24,652 nucleotides of DNA from a virus. The stretch is from positions 1-24,652 of IMG/VR virus record IMGVR_UViG_3300033993_000734. One strand, written 5' to 3'. A program made the translations under genes and the position numbers. How positions within the stretch are numbered: position 1 is the stretch's first letter; each line of letters begins with the position of its first letter. Under the pieces are notes generated by a model. That model searched no databases and was not told the origin of the DNA. It saw only the letters and a list, made by a program, of their open reading frames with translations. Positions 5,239 through 12,305 of the stretch are shown here, piece after piece.

Positions 5239-6732
5239 ATGAGTCTTACTAAAACATCTTTTTCAATGATTGCGGGGGCAGCAGTCAATGTACTAGATCA
5301 TGGTGCTGTAGCTGATGGTTCTTGGACAGTAGCAACTTCAACTGTTGCGGGGACTGACAACCTTGCTGCATTTAATGCAGCTATTGCTTTTGCAGTAGCA
5401 AACGGCAAAGGGCTTGTTTATGTACCCAGCGGTCAATACAGGTTGTCGGCAAAATTAAACATACCAGCAAGCATTACGTTGGCTGGTGATGGGAATATGA
5501 AGTACGGATATTTTCCTGCTGGTTTGTATATAGCAGGAACAATTTTGCTAATCAATGGGGCTGCTAGTGATGACTGTATTGCTTTTAATGGCGTTTCAAA
5601 TATTGGCTTGCGGGATATGTCAGTATTTAACACCAACAGCAATGCAATACGTGCTGTGGTATCAGTTGTTGACGTTCTATATCCTGTGATTACTAACGTA
5701 AGTTTAGCCAGCACAATGGCTACTTCAGGTTCAGGGTTGTATGTTAGAGGCGCAACTTATTGGGGCACTTTTACCAATGTAGTTGCAAATGGAAATATCC
5801 GTTTTGGATTAAGACTTTACGGCAATGTAAACGCAAACGAATTTACATCTGGTCAATATGAAGGCACTTGGTATGGAATGTATCAAGCAAGTGGAACTGT
5901 TACTGCTAACGCATTTCATGGTGTTAAGTTTGACTCTAGTTGGAATGGCACAGACACCGCGTTTCTCCCCACATATATTACTGCTGGACTATTTGGTGGC
6001 GCAAACCTACCTTCGTATGTAACTGAAATCATCCGTATGGATGCTTCGGATAGATCAACATTTAGCGGATGTTACTTTGAAGGCTCTGGCGCATTGCCAA
6101 ACTATAGCGATGGAACACATGGTTCATTGCCAAATTACTTCGTTATTTGGATTGGGGGAGGTTGTGAAAATGTCCAAATAATTAACAGTTCGTTTGCGGG
6201 TTGTTATTTATTCGATGTTGGTGTTAGCACGGTTGTTGATCCAACAGTGAGTGGGCCTGGCAACAAGGGGTTTACTCATTCAAGCAGAGATTTTCCACAA
6301 ATTCAAGGTTGGCCTTTTGGCGTTGCTCAAACAATACCAACCGCAACTTGGACTAAATTTGACATAAGTGAGGGAACAGGGAACGCTGCTTCTGAACTTT
6401 ATTTTAATACTTCAACCAACCAAATTACTGTTTTAAATGCGGGCACATTTTTGTTTAATTGGAATATTCAGGTTGCTACTTGGACAAATGCAACTCAATA
6501 TTTGCAAACTAGAATTGTGGGCGTTCGTCAAGGATTTGGTGGGTCTACAACTACTTATTACAGCCCTGTAACTGTAGCAACAAGCGGCAACGAAATGATA
6601 AGTTCTTTTAGCTGCATATCAAAATTAGCCGCAGGGGATTTGCTATCTGTTGAGGTTTACCAAAATTCTGGTTCTGATAAATTAATTACAGAAGCAAACA
6701 GCTTTCTTAATGTAGCTAAATTAAATTCGTAA
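5239..6732 (+). CDS. Tail spike with beta-helix and C1q-like head, 497 aa
   Basis: Second beta-helix spike. The N terminus lacks a long adaptor. Residues about 16-75 (NVLDHGAVADG, AAFNAAIAFAVANGKGLVYVPSG, PASITLAGDG) are the typical opening of a pectate-lyase-3 type helix, which continues to about residue 355. Residues about 360-497 (TATWTKFDI, ELYFNTSTNQITVLNAGTFL, QYLQTRIVG, AAGDLLSVEVYQNSG) have the pattern of a C1q/TNF-like jelly roll, a common receptor-binding head and trimer clamp. With almost no N-terminal attachment region it probably binds through one of the other two fibre proteins. The start has AAGG 10 bases upstream. Depolymerase activity is possible but unproven. Confidence 0.8.
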   Translation: MSLTKTSFSMIAGAAVNVLDHGAVADGSWTVATSTVAGTDNLAAFNAAIAFAVANGKGLVYVPSGQYRLSAKLNIPASITLAGDGNMKYGYFPAGLYIAGTILLINGAASDDCIAFNGVSNIGLRDMSVFNTNSNAIRAVVSVVDVLYPVITNVSLASTMATSGSGLYVRGATYWGTFTNVVANGNIRFGLRLYGNVNANEFTSGQYEGTWYGMYQASGTVTANAFHGVKFDSSWNGTDTAFLPTYITAGLFGGANLPSYVTEIIRMDASDRSTFSGCYFEGSGALPNYSDGTHGSLPNYFVIWIGGGCENVQIINSSFAGCYLFDVGVSTVVDPTVSGPGNKGFTHSSRDFPQIQGWPFGVAQTIPTATWTKFDISEGTGNAASELYFNTSTNQITVLNAGTFLFNWNIQVATWTNATQYLQTRIVGVRQGFGGSTTTYYSPVTVATSGNEMISSFSCISKLAAGDLLSVEVYQNSGSDKLITEANSFLNVAKLNS

Positions 6733-6744
6733 GGAGAAAATCAA

Positions 6745-7008
6745 ATGGCACTAAAGAAAACTTTTACGTTGATGAGCAACTTTGACACTGATGTAACATT
6801 TCCAGATTGTTATATCAAAGTGACTTTTGTTGAGTGTACAAAATCAAATTCAAAAGTTACATACGGAATTTTTAAGTCTGCTGAAGAAAAGTTATTGCGA
6901 AAAGGTGAGTTTATATTTACGCATAATCTTGATGGTAAAAACTTCATAGCGCAAGCCTACAATCACATGAAAACCCTGCCAGAATTTGCTGGCGCAACTG
7001 ACTGCTAA
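6745..7008 (+). CDS. Small conserved tail-region protein, 87 aa
   Basis: Soluble protein opening MALKKTFTLMSNFDTDVTFPDCYIKV and closing with a KTLPEFAGATDC tail. I recognise the KTLPEFAGATDC ending as conserved in small proteins lying directly behind fibre genes in many phages; their function is unknown to me. The likely fold is mostly beta with a C-terminal helix (NFIAQAYNHMKTL). A strong AAGGAGAAAA ribosome site precedes the ATG. Its position between spikes and lysis genes suggests a minor virion or fibre-assembly role, which is inference. Confidence 0.75.
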   Translation: MALKKTFTLMSNFDTDVTFPDCYIKVTFVECTKSNSKVTYGIFKSAEEKLLRKGEFIFTHNLDGKNFIAQAYNHMKTLPEFAGATDC

Positions 7009-7020
7009 AAAGGAAATATT

Positions 7021-7272
7021 ATGGCTCTCGAAAAAGTTATATCTGTTGATCTAATTGAAGTTGTTGAAAACGGCTGCATTCAAGTCCGCACCAAGACCGC
7101 TATCAAAGAAGATGGCAAGGAAATCAGTAGCAAGTTCCACCGCCACGTTGTTGTACCCGGTGCTGATGTAAGTGGTGAAGATGCCAAAGTGCAAGCAATT
7201 GCTGCTTCTATTCACACACCTGCAGTGATTGCTGCATACGTTGCTGCACAAGAAGTTGCACAGCCAGCGTAA
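7021..7272 (+). CDS. Small conserved phage protein (FHRHVVVPG type), 83 aa
   Basis: Soluble beta-alpha protein: IEVVENGCIQVRTKTAIKEDGKEISSKFHRHVVVPGADVS followed by a helix ending TPAVIAAYVAAQE. I recognise this pattern as a family frequently found beside fibre and lysis genes in phages; the function is unknown to me. AAAGGA stands before the start. A long reverse-strand frame here is a shadow. Confidence 0.75.
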   Translation: MALEKVISVDLIEVVENGCIQVRTKTAIKEDGKEISSKFHRHVVVPGADVSGEDAKVQAIAASIHTPAVIAAYVAAQEVAQPA

Positions 7273-7279
7273 GTAGTTT

Positions 7280-7507
7280 ATGTCTGAAGAAATAAGCCAC
7301 AAAGAAATCTATGACCGCCTTGCAACTGTTGAATCTAAAGTTGACAAGGTAGCACAAGATACAAAAGACATGGTGGATGCATTTGTTGCAGCCAAGGGTG
7401 CTTTTGCTGTGTTGGAATGGATTGCTAAGACAGTTAAGTTGTTGTTGATTGTTAGTGCGTTCTTTGGTGCTATATGGCTTGCTATACAAAATAAACTACA
7501 TCAATAA
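7280..7507 (+). CDS. XhlA/holin-like protein, coiled coil plus one TM, 75 aa
   Basis: Likely helps form membrane lesions at lysis. Residues 5-45 (HKEIYDRLATVESKVDKVAQDTKDMV) form an amphipathic coiled coil. Residues about 50-69 (TVKLLLIVSAFFGAIWLAIQ) form one membrane helix, and a short basic tail follows. This arrangement is that of haemolysin XhlA-like holin-associated proteins. It heads the lysis cassette, and its TAA overlaps the ATG of the next gene. With a separate 3-TM holin downstream it may be an accessory or antiholin; the sequence does not decide. Confidence 0.65.
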   Translation: MSEEISHKEIYDRLATVESKVDKVAQDTKDMVDAFVAAKGAFAVLEWIAKTVKLLLIVSAFFGAIWLAIQNKLHQ

Positions 7508-7794
7508 TGAAAAAGCTAATACTAGTAATGCTGTTTGCTGTGTTACTAGTATCAGCACAACCAAGACCCTGTATACTAACAGATTTTTATGGTTTAAGTA
7601 ACATAAACGAACCAACACTAAGACACATAGAACTATCTAGATGGCTTACTACTAACGGTGATAATTGTAGTAGTGAACAACTTGTGACGTTGTGGAATAA
7701 CTTAGCTATGTGGGCTGGTGTAGCAGATAGTAGTGAACTAAGAGCTAAGGTTCTTTATTATTATGCTAGGGCTGTTGAAAGGGAAAAGAAATGA
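7507..7794 (+). CDS. Small exported protein in the lysis cassette, 95 aa
   Basis: Residues 1-17 (MKKLILVMLFAVLLVSA) are a signal peptide with a plausible signal peptidase I cut after SA. The nearby cysteine lacks a lipobox, so it is not a clear lipoprotein. The mature part is about 78 residues with two cysteines (C at 22 and 54) and helical stretches (HIELSRWLTTNG, EQLVTLWNNLAMWAG, SELRAKVLYYYARAVEREKK). It lies between the XhlA-like and helical genes with TAATG and ATGA overlaps. A periplasmic lysis role such as a spanin-type partner would suit its place, but it lacks a spanin's usual features, so the function is open. Two dispersed-palindrome relatives lie in its first 45 bases, one of them (7542-7553) with one mismatch. 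Confidence 0.7.
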   Translation: MKKLILVMLFAVLLVSAQPRPCILTDFYGLSNINEPTLRHIELSRWLTTNGDNCSSEQLVTLWNNLAMWAGVADSSELRAKVLYYYARAVEREKK

Positions 7795-8027
7795 TTACCT
7801 TAGATAAATGGCATCCATTAGTTGAACCTAAGCAAGGTGTAATTACAGTGGCTTTTGAAAAGGCTGTTGAGAAGGTTCAAGAAGAATACCATTATGCACT
7901 AGAAGCAAATAAACTTGAACGTAAAACACTTGATTTAGAAATTGAATTGTATAACAAACGTGCTCATCAAAATACGATTGAGTTAGAAAGTAGTTACAAC
8001 TACCGACGTTTTCAGATATTTATATAA
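7791..8027 (+). CDS. Small helical protein in the lysis cassette, 78 aa
   Basis: Charged, strongly helical protein. Residues 20-70 are rich in E, K and L with a probable coiled coil (VEKVQEEYHYALEANKLERKTLDLEIELY). No signal peptide or membrane segment. Its ATG overlaps the TGA of the exported protein. A helical cytoplasmic protein before the holin may modulate lysis, but I do not recognise the family. Confidence 0.65.
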   Translation: MITLDKWHPLVEPKQGVITVAFEKAVEKVQEEYHYALEANKLERKTLDLEIELYNKRAHQNTIELESSYNYRRFQIFI

Positions 8028-8035
8028 GGAGTAAT

Positions 8036-8443
8036 ATGCTAGGACTAGATGCACTGTTAAATGTGGGCACTAAACTCATTGATAAACTTATTCCTGATCC
8101 GGAGCAAAAGGCTAAGGCTCAATTTGAGCTAACTAAGATGGCACAAGATGGTGAATTGGCTAAGTTGGCTAATGAAACCAAGCTTTATGAAGTAGAGCAA
8201 GAGAATGTAACTAGACGGGCTGAAGCAGATATGTCTAGTGATTCGTGGATGAGTAAGAACATTCGCCCATTGACATTAGTGTTCCTACTTGTAGCGTATT
8301 CAGGATTTGCCATTGCATCTATCTTTGAGTATGAAACTCGTGGTGCGTATGTAGAGTTGCTAGGGCAATGGGGCATGTTAGTTATGTCTTTTTATTTTGG
8401 TGGTAGGACAATGGAGAAGATTGCAGATAGGGTTAAACGATGA
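8036..8443 (+). CDS. Holin, 3-TM gene-transfer-release type, 135 aa
   Basis: Inner-membrane holin that would let the peptidase reach the cell wall. The N-terminal half is a helical soluble region (IPDPEQKAKAQFELTKMAQ, rich in K/E). Residues about 73-84 (SKNIRPLTLVFL) are the conserved entry to the membrane part. Hydrophobic segments follow at about 78-94 and 108-121 (LLGQWGMLVMSFYFGG), ending with RTMEKIADRVKR. This pattern matches the 'holin of 3TMs' family known from gene transfer agents and many phages. Its start has GGAG upstream, and its TGA overlaps the ATG of the peptidase. Confidence 0.85.
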   Translation: MLGLDALLNVGTKLIDKLIPDPEQKAKAQFELTKMAQDGELAKLANETKLYEVEQENVTRRAEADMSSDSWMSKNIRPLTLVFLLVAYSGFAIASIFEYETRGAYVELLGQWGMLVMSFYFGGRTMEKIADRVKR

Positions 8444-8895
8444 AACTATCTTACAACTTTTCACTAGACGAACTTACTAAGTCAGAAACAGCCATTCGTC
8501 GTAACATTGACAACACACCTACACAAAGTGTTATTAGTAACTTGCAAGCACTGGTTAATAATGTGTTGCAACCTGTACGAGATAAGTTTGGCCCCCTTAC
8601 TATTAGTAGCGGTTATCGTTCCCCACAACTTAACACAGCAATTGGTGGAAGTAGTAAAAGTGACCACTGTTTAGGTATGGCTGCTGATATTGAAGCACCC
8701 GGACTAGATAATAAACAACTTGCTCTATATATTAAAGATAACTTTAAATATACACAACTCATTCTAGAGTTTTATACAGAAGGTCAACCGCATAGTGGTT
8801 GGGTTCATGTAAGTTACGATGAAAAAGATTTGAAGTGCGAAGTGCTTACAGCTACTAAGCAAGATGGTAAAACAGTTTATTTAAAAGGAATTTAA
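8440..8895 (+). CDS. Endolysin, M15 family zinc peptidase, 151 aa
   Basis: Cleaves peptide cross-links of peptidoglycan at lysis. The zinc site is plain: H76 and D83 in SSKSDHCLGMAADIE, H123 in GWVHVS, with E110 as the likely catalytic base and SSGYRSPQLN (56-65) ahead of it, as in M15A D-Ala peptidases and DUF882-like endolysins. Length is normal for a single-domain enzyme. It has no signal peptide and no wall-binding domain, so export depends on the holin whose stop overlaps its start. Confidence 0.92.
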   Translation: MKLSYNFSLDELTKSETAIRRNIDNTPTQSVISNLQALVNNVLQPVRDKFGPLTISSGYRSPQLNTAIGGSSKSDHCLGMAADIEAPGLDNKQLALYIKDNFKYTQLILEFYTEGQPHSGWVHVSYDEKDLKCEVLTATKQDGKTVYLKGI

Positions 8896-8896
8896 T

Positions 8897-9064
8897 ATGC
8901 CCATGACCTCTGGTAAAAGTCAAAAAAGTATTTCTGCAAACATTAAAGCAGAAATGAAATCAGGTAAATCACAAAAGCAAGCAGTTGCCATTGCTATGAG
9001 CAAAGCTGGTAGAGAAAAGCCTAAACGTGGTGAAAGAACAGCCAAGAACAAGGCTAAAAAATGA
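8897..9064 (+). CDS. Small basic protein, DUF6496-like, 55 aa
   Basis: Lysine-rich protein reading MPMTSGKSQKSISANIKAEM and then GKSQKQAVAIAMSKAG. The piece NIKAEMKSGKSQKQAVAIAMSKAG matches a small family (I believe DUF6496) that occurs widely in phages and bacteria with unknown function. It starts two bases after the peptidase stop, and its TGA overlaps the next ATG. High positive charge suggests nucleic acid binding, possibly a virion-packaged or packaging-related protein; this is inference. Confidence 0.75.
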   Translation: MPMTSGKSQKSISANIKAEMKSGKSQKQAVAIAMSKAGREKPKRGERTAKNKAKK

Positions 9065-9327
9065 ATTTAGTTTACGTCATTTGGGAAGATGCTTCTGAAC
9101 TTGACGTAACTGCGTGGACAGAACATGAGGAGGATTTTACATATTCTCCTGTGTTATGTAAACAAGTTGGATTTGTTTTATACGATGGCCCTGAAGGGCT
9201 AGTAATTACTAACGGTGTTATTGCAGATGGAGTAGTTGCAAGACGCAATCAAATACCGAGAGGTATGATTAGGAGAATAGAATGGTTGACCGAACCAAGT
9301 TCCTTGACGGAAGTGGAAAACGAGTAA
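9061..9327 (+). CDS. Small conserved phage protein, 88 aa
   Basis: Acidic, beta-rich protein (VYVIWEDASELDVTAW, KQVGFVLYDGPEGLVITN, NQIPRGMIRRIEWL). The plan of a short domain with VGFVLY, a central strand pair and a terminal IPRGMIRRI is one I associate with small phage proteins of unknown function located near the small terminase gene. The 3' end overlaps the small terminase start by 46 bases in another frame. Confidence 0.65.
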   Translation: MNLVYVIWEDASELDVTAWTEHEEDFTYSPVLCKQVGFVLYDGPEGLVITNGVIADGVVARRNQIPRGMIRRIEWLTEPSSLTEVENE

Positions 9328-9761
9328 TATTGCAATTGTTTAAAGAGTTTGCTCGTCCTGACGTTAAGTTCAGGCCTATATACACACTTCAAGAATGGAA
9401 AGATGTTTTCCTAGATTGCCGTGATCCGTCTGAATATCAACCTGCACAATTGTTGTTGGGTGATTGGGAACACTGGTTGGATGTGCGTAATCATCCTTTA
9501 ATTAAACCACATGTAGACAAGTGGCAATCAGAGTTGGAAGTTAAACTTCGTTCTGAAGCCATACATCAAATTAAGAGTCACGCTAAACAACCCGGAGGCA
9601 CTGCTGCTGCTAAATGGTTGGCTGATAAAGGATATGCCGAGGAAGGCATCAAAAAGGCCGTAGGACGACCTAAAAAGGAAGAGGTGGAGCTACCCACTAT
9701 CCCTAGTCGAATTGCAGGTGATATGGCTCGTTTAGGTATTGTAATTGGAGGTCGTAAATGA
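9282..9761 (+). CDS. Small terminase subunit, 159 aa
   Basis: Binds the phage DNA and hands it to the large subunit for packaging. The N-terminal part (residues 10-60) is a DNA-binding type region in front of helices. The C-terminal half carries SEAIHQIKSHA, AAKWLADKGYAEE and GRPKKEEVE, which I recognise as the conserved tail of small terminases of podoviruses with T7-like late modules. Start: ATG at 9282 with AGGAGA upstream, inside the end of the previous gene. The TGA overlaps the next ATG. The large subunit gene follows after four small genes rather than directly. Confidence 0.75.
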   Translation: MVDRTKFLDGSGKRVILQLFKEFARPDVKFRPIYTLQEWKDVFLDCRDPSEYQPAQLLLGDWEHWLDVRNHPLIKPHVDKWQSELEVKLRSEAIHQIKSHAKQPGGTAAAKWLADKGYAEEGIKKAVGRPKKEEVELPTIPSRIAGDMARLGIVIGGRK

Positions 9762-10099
9762 CTATTAATACACAGGCTAAATGGAATGCCTTGCGTGGTT
9801 TGTCGTACACAGGTACTCAAGAAGACATGGAGTTGTCCTTCTATCGTGCCAATGGTGCGACAAGTTATTCGTTACGTGACGCTGAAGATCAGTTTTTAAC
9901 TGGTAGAGGTTACACTGTAGGTGCAGTAGAAGACAAGTGGAAAGCATATCTTTTATCCTTTGGTTACACTGGCGCAGTGGATGATATGATTGTACGGTTT
10001 TGGAATGATGTGGGTGCTGCTATTGCTAACAATCTGTTACTAGAAACTGGCGACGATATTCTTCTAGAAACTGGTGAATACCTATTGTTGGAGAGTTGA
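9758..10099 (+). CDS. Small YTG-repeat protein, probable virion component, 113 aa
   Basis: Built from repeats. Three related units begin YTG or YTV at residues 17, 52 and 70 (YTGTQEDMELSFYRANGA and YTGAVDDMIVRFWNDVGA are clearest). The C terminus repeats an LLLETGDD-type octamer (93-113). YTG-type units and LLLETG tails occur in small structural proteins of many phages; I take it as a minor virion or tail-associated protein. Start overlaps the previous stop (ATGA). Confidence 0.6.
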   Translation: MTINTQAKWNALRGLSYTGTQEDMELSFYRANGATSYSLRDAEDQFLTGRGYTVGAVEDKWKAYLLSFGYTGAVDDMIVRFWNDVGAAIANNLLLETGDDILLETGEYLLLES

Positions 10100-10100
10100 T

Positions 10101-10367
10101 ATGCCCTACATGACAAACGGTAAACGTGATTATAAAAAACAACAGGCATATGATGGTAAACCATCTGTTGTAAAAGATAGAGCTAAACGTAATGGTGCTC
10201 GTCGTATGTTAGAGAGTGAAGGTAAAGTATCTAAGGGTGACGGTAAAGATGTTGACCATAAGAAGCCACTGAGTAAAGGTGGTGGTAATGGTAAGTCTAA
10301 TTTACGTGTTACTAGTAAGACTTCTAACCGCAGTTTTCCTCGTAAGAAAAATGGAGCTATGAAATGA
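10101..10367 (+). CDS. HNH-nuclease-like small protein, 88 aa
   Basis: The motif GKDVDHKKPLSKGGGNGKSNLRVTSKTSNRSF (in pieces: DVDHKKPLSKGG, SNLRV, SNRSF) is that of compact HNH proteins: the first His in VDH, the central Asn in SNL, and the terminal Asn. The protein is very basic. HNH proteins next to terminase can take part in DNA cleavage at packaging; a homing role is the alternative. The classic zinc-binding cysteines are missing and the domain is short, so activity is uncertain. I chose ATG 10101 with GGAG upstream, one base after the previous stop; a frame from 10074 is longer but lacks a site. Confidence 0.65.
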   Translation: MPYMTNGKRDYKKQQAYDGKPSVVKDRAKRNGARRMLESEGKVSKGDGKDVDHKKPLSKGGGNGKSNLRVTSKTSNRSFPRKKNGAMK

Positions 10368-10513
10368 AACCCGGATTGTATGCTAATATTAACGCCAAAC
10401 GTAAACGGATAGCCGAAGGCAGTAAAGAAAAAATGCGTAAACCGGGCACTAAAGGTGCTCCTACTGCTAAAGCTTTTAAAGAGTCTGCAAAGACTGCAAA
10501 GAAAGGTAAGTGA
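10364..10513 (+). CDS. Small basic protein (MKPGLYANI type), 49 aa
   Basis: Very basic protein: MKPGLYANINAKRKRIAEGS, then KEKMRKPGTKGAPTAKAFK. I recognise it as a short family very frequent in phages, with unknown function. It is embedded between two overlaps (ATGA with the HNH-like gene, TGATG with the next gene). Charge and place suggest nucleic acid binding. Confidence 0.75.
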   Translation: MKPGLYANINAKRKRIAEGSKEKMRKPGTKGAPTAKAFKESAKTAKKGK

Positions 10514-10773
10514 TGGCTAAAGACCCTAGATTAGAACGTGCTGGTGTTGCTGGATTCAATAAACCAAAACGTACACCTAGCCATGCAACTAAAAGCCACG
10601 TTGTTGTAGCTAAAGAAGGTGATAAAGTAAAAACTATTCGCTTTGGTCAACAAGGTGTATCAGGTGACAAAGAACCTACAGCACGACAAAAGAGTTTTAA
10701 AGCACGACATGCAAGCAACATTGCTAAAGGCAAGATGAGTGCTGCATATTGGGCAGATAAGGTTAAATGGTAA
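10513..10773 (+). CDS. Small basic protein, DUF6321-like, 86 aa
   Basis: MAKDPRLERAGVAGFNKPKR, SHVVVAKEGDKVKTIRFGQQG, and the very characteristic end SFKARHASNIAKGKMSAAYW-ADKVKW match a small conserved phage family (I believe DUF6321). The function is unknown. It is basic and located immediately before the large terminase with a TAATG overlap; co-production with packaging proteins is likely. ATG 10513 is preferred over GTG 10510 because it overlaps the previous stop. Confidence 0.8.
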   Translation: MAKDPRLERAGVAGFNKPKRTPSHATKSHVVVAKEGDKVKTIRFGQQGVSGDKEPTARQKSFKARHASNIAKGKMSAAYWADKVKW

Positions 10774-12296
10774 TGTCTGAAAAAGAACTAGTAAAGCAAG
10801 CGGCAGAGGAAGACTTACTCACGTTTATTCGACTAGTTGCACCACACCGAGTACTTGGTGCAGTGCACGAAGAATTGTGTGCATGGTGGCAGCGTCAAGA
10901 TGCAAAGGACAACCAGCTTGTCCTGCTTCCACGTGACCACCAGAAGAGTGCAATGATTGCCTATCGTGTGGCACACCACATTACAAAGAATCCAGAAGCC
11001 ACTGTACTGTACGTATCTGCTACAGCTAACTTGGCTGAAAAGCAATTAAAAGCTGTTAAAGACATTCTATTGTCTGACATCTATCGTTTTTATTGGCCTG
11101 AGATGGTTAATGATATGGAAGGTAAGCGAGAGCGTTGGGCTGTTGATGAGATTAGCGTAGACCACCCTAAGCGTAAAGCCGAGGGTATTCGTGATGCCAC
11201 TATTAAAGCAGCAGGTATTACAGCTAACGTTACAGGGCTTCATTGTTCTATTGCTGTACTAGATGACGTTGTAGTTCCAGATAATGCCTATTCACAGATT
11301 GGTCGCGACCAAGTGAGGGCGTTCTATTCGCAACTATCATCCATTGAATCTACTGGTGCAAAAGAATGGGCAGTAGGTACTCGTTACCATCCCGGTGATT
11401 TGTACAAAGACATGATGGAAATGACTGAATCCTATTACGATGATGTTAAGGATGAAGAAGTAGAAAATGAAGTCTACGAAACGTTTGAACGTGTTGTAGA
11501 AACTAATGGTGAGTTTTTGTGGCCTAAACAACGTCGTACAGATGGTAAGACGTTCGGCTTTGACCAGAAAGAACTTGCTCGCAAGAAAGCAAAATATTTG
11601 GACATTACACAGTTTTATGCCCAATATTACAATAATCCCAATGCAGTTGAAACACAACTCATTGATCGTAGTAGATTTAATTATTACGAAAGAGATAAAA
11701 TTGAGAATTTTAGCGGTGCTTGGTACTTTGGTGATAAGCTTCTCCACGTGTATGCAGCTATGGATTTTGCGTACACAGTTAACCACAATTCAGACTATAC
11801 AGTCATTGCAGTGGTAGGCATTGACGAAGATAACAACTATTATGTTTTAGACATTGATAGATTTAAAACAAATAAGATTTCTGTAATGTATGACAAAGCA
11901 GAAACCGTATATCGTAAATGGCGATTTAAGAAGATGCGATGTGAGGTTGTAGCTGCACAACGACTCATTGTTAGCCAGTTTAGAGACTACATGCGTAGTC
12001 AAAACATTGTCTTTACTATTGATGAATACAATCCTCCTAGGACAATGAACAAAGCAGAACGTATTGCATCTATCCTAGAACCACGTTATAGCAACAATCA
12101 AATTTGGCATTATAAAGGTGGTAATTGCCAAACACTAGAAGAAGAACTCATTATGAACAATCCAGAACATGATGACGTTAAAGACGCTTTAGCCGCTTGT
12201 GTAGAGATTTGTAAGTCTCCAGTATCTAATAGATCATGGGGTAAAAAATCCAACATTATTGCATTTAATTCAAAGTTTGGTGGCGTAGCCTACTAA
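10773..12296 (+). CDS. terL: Large terminase subunit (ATPase and nuclease), 507 aa
   Basis: DNA-packaging motor that docks on the portal. Counting from the ATG at 10773, the ATPase half has a Walker A PRDHQKS (53-59), a Walker B IAVLDDVV (160-167) and a coupling GTRYHPGD (202-209). The nuclease half has the acidic cluster of the RNase H fold: D331 in YAAMDFAY, E391 in CEVVAAQ, and D467/D468/D471 in HDDVKDALA. Walker A is a deviant form with Q where most terminases have G or L, as in other phage PRGHxKS terminases. The ATG at 10767 is an alternative start; TAATG overlap with the previous gene favours 10773. The gene carries large shadow frames on both strands. Confidence 0.95.
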   Translation: MSEKELVKQAAEEDLLTFIRLVAPHRVLGAVHEELCAWWQRQDAKDNQLVLLPRDHQKSAMIAYRVAHHITKNPEATVLYVSATANLAEKQLKAVKDILLSDIYRFYWPEMVNDMEGKRERWAVDEISVDHPKRKAEGIRDATIKAAGITANVTGLHCSIAVLDDVVVPDNAYSQIGRDQVRAFYSQLSSIESTGAKEWAVGTRYHPGDLYKDMMEMTESYYDDVKDEEVENEVYETFERVVETNGEFLWPKQRRTDGKTFGFDQKELARKKAKYLDITQFYAQYYNNPNAVETQLIDRSRFNYYERDKIENFSGAWYFGDKLLHVYAAMDFAYTVNHNSDYTVIAVVGIDEDNNYYVLDIDRFKTNKISVMYDKAETVYRKWRFKKMRCEVVAAQRLIVSQFRDYMRSQNIVFTIDEYNPPRTMNKAERIASILEPRYSNNQIWHYKGGNCQTLEEELIMNNPEHDDVKDALAACVEICKSPVSNRSWGKKSNIIAFNSKFGGVAY

Positions 12297-12305
12297 GAGG
12301 AAAAT

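Noticed and set aside
11337-11786. 149-aa reverse frame inside the large terminase.
   Set aside because: Antisense shadow of a clear terminase with intact motifs.
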